From Candidatus Omnitrophota bacterium (GTDB lineage Bacteria; Omnitrophota; Gorgyraeia; Zapsychrales; Fredricksoniimonadaceae): a stretch of 5,925 nucleotides of DNA. The position numbers were made by a program, and so were the translations under genes. Positions within the stretch are counted from its first letter, which is position 1; each line of letters opens with the position of its first letter. This document shows, piece by piece, positions 5,912-5,925 of this stretch. The stretch is from assembly GCA_016206745.1 (NCBI GenBank), contig JACQQW010000158.1:1-5925 (forward strand), written 5' to 3'. The notes under the pieces were generated by a model. It was given only the letters and a program-made list of their open reading frames with translations. It was not told the origin of the DNA and made no database searches.

Positions 5912-5925
5912 GAATTATCAAATAA

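Larger units (their letters stand above)
5738..5925. other. AT-rich non-coding tail after the operon
   Basis: These 188 bases contain about 30% G+C by hand count, clearly less than the genes before them. Plus-strand frames are only a few to about 15 codons long. The one longer minus-strand frame has the low-complexity composition expected of AT-rich non-coding DNA and no recognisable family. No strong hairpin plus T-tract follows hddC directly. The stretch contains a distant 10-base inverted repeat and, near its end, a perfect 26-bp palindrome. Confidence 0.7.

Noticed and set aside
5730..5921. A 63-codon minus-strand frame in the AT-rich tail
   Set aside because: The product has no recognisable family, overlaps the palindrome and the hddC end, and there is no evident ribosome site; a frame of this length is not surprising here.
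5738..5925. Integron attC site in the tail
   Set aside because: The needed GTTRRRY / RYYYAAC core sites were not found in proper positions around the palindrome.

Overview
The window is a single plus-strand gene run, very tightly packed from base 1 to 5737, followed by a 188-base AT-rich non-coding tail. It reads as part of a surface-glycan (capsule, LPS O-antigen or S-layer glycan) locus devoted to a GDP-linked modified heptose. The organism cannot be named from sequence alone. The Gram-negative style of the pathway, the moderate GC content of the genes and the mixture of enzymes would fit an uncultivated Gram-negative lineage (Omnitrophota-like is only a guess).

Layout: (1) the last 18 codons of an upstream gene; (2) a short thiamine-diphosphate (ThDP) enzyme subunit resembling only the pyrimidine-binding domain of E1-beta or transketolase; (3) a GDP-L-fucose-synthase-like SDR (C4-reductase type) with a GTG start; (4) an NAD-dependent SDR resembling Campylobacter jejuni Cj1427, the GDP-D-glycero-alpha-D-manno-heptose C4 dehydrogenase; (5) a radical SAM protein with an N-terminal B12-binding-like domain; (6) HddA, D-glycero-alpha-D-manno-heptose 7-phosphate kinase; (7) HddC, the matching heptose-1-phosphate guanylyltransferase. 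All junctions overlap or are separated by at most two bases, so this is very probably one operon with translational coupling.

How it fits together (partly inference): HddA and HddC, with a GmhA isomerase and a GmhB-type phosphatase that are not in this window, would make GDP-D-glycero-alpha-D-manno-heptose. The Cj1427-like enzyme would oxidise it at C4 to a 4-keto sugar. The Fcl-like protein would reduce a keto intermediate, as in the C. jejuni capsular heptose pathway. What that known pathway does not contain are the ThDP subunit and the B12/radical SAM protein. These suggest extra carbon chemistry on the heptose, for example two-carbon branching at a keto carbon, C-methylation or rearrangement. 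That is the most interesting aspect of the window.

After hddC the base composition falls to about 30% GC. The tail carries no convincing gene but contains a perfect 26-bp palindrome near the window end.
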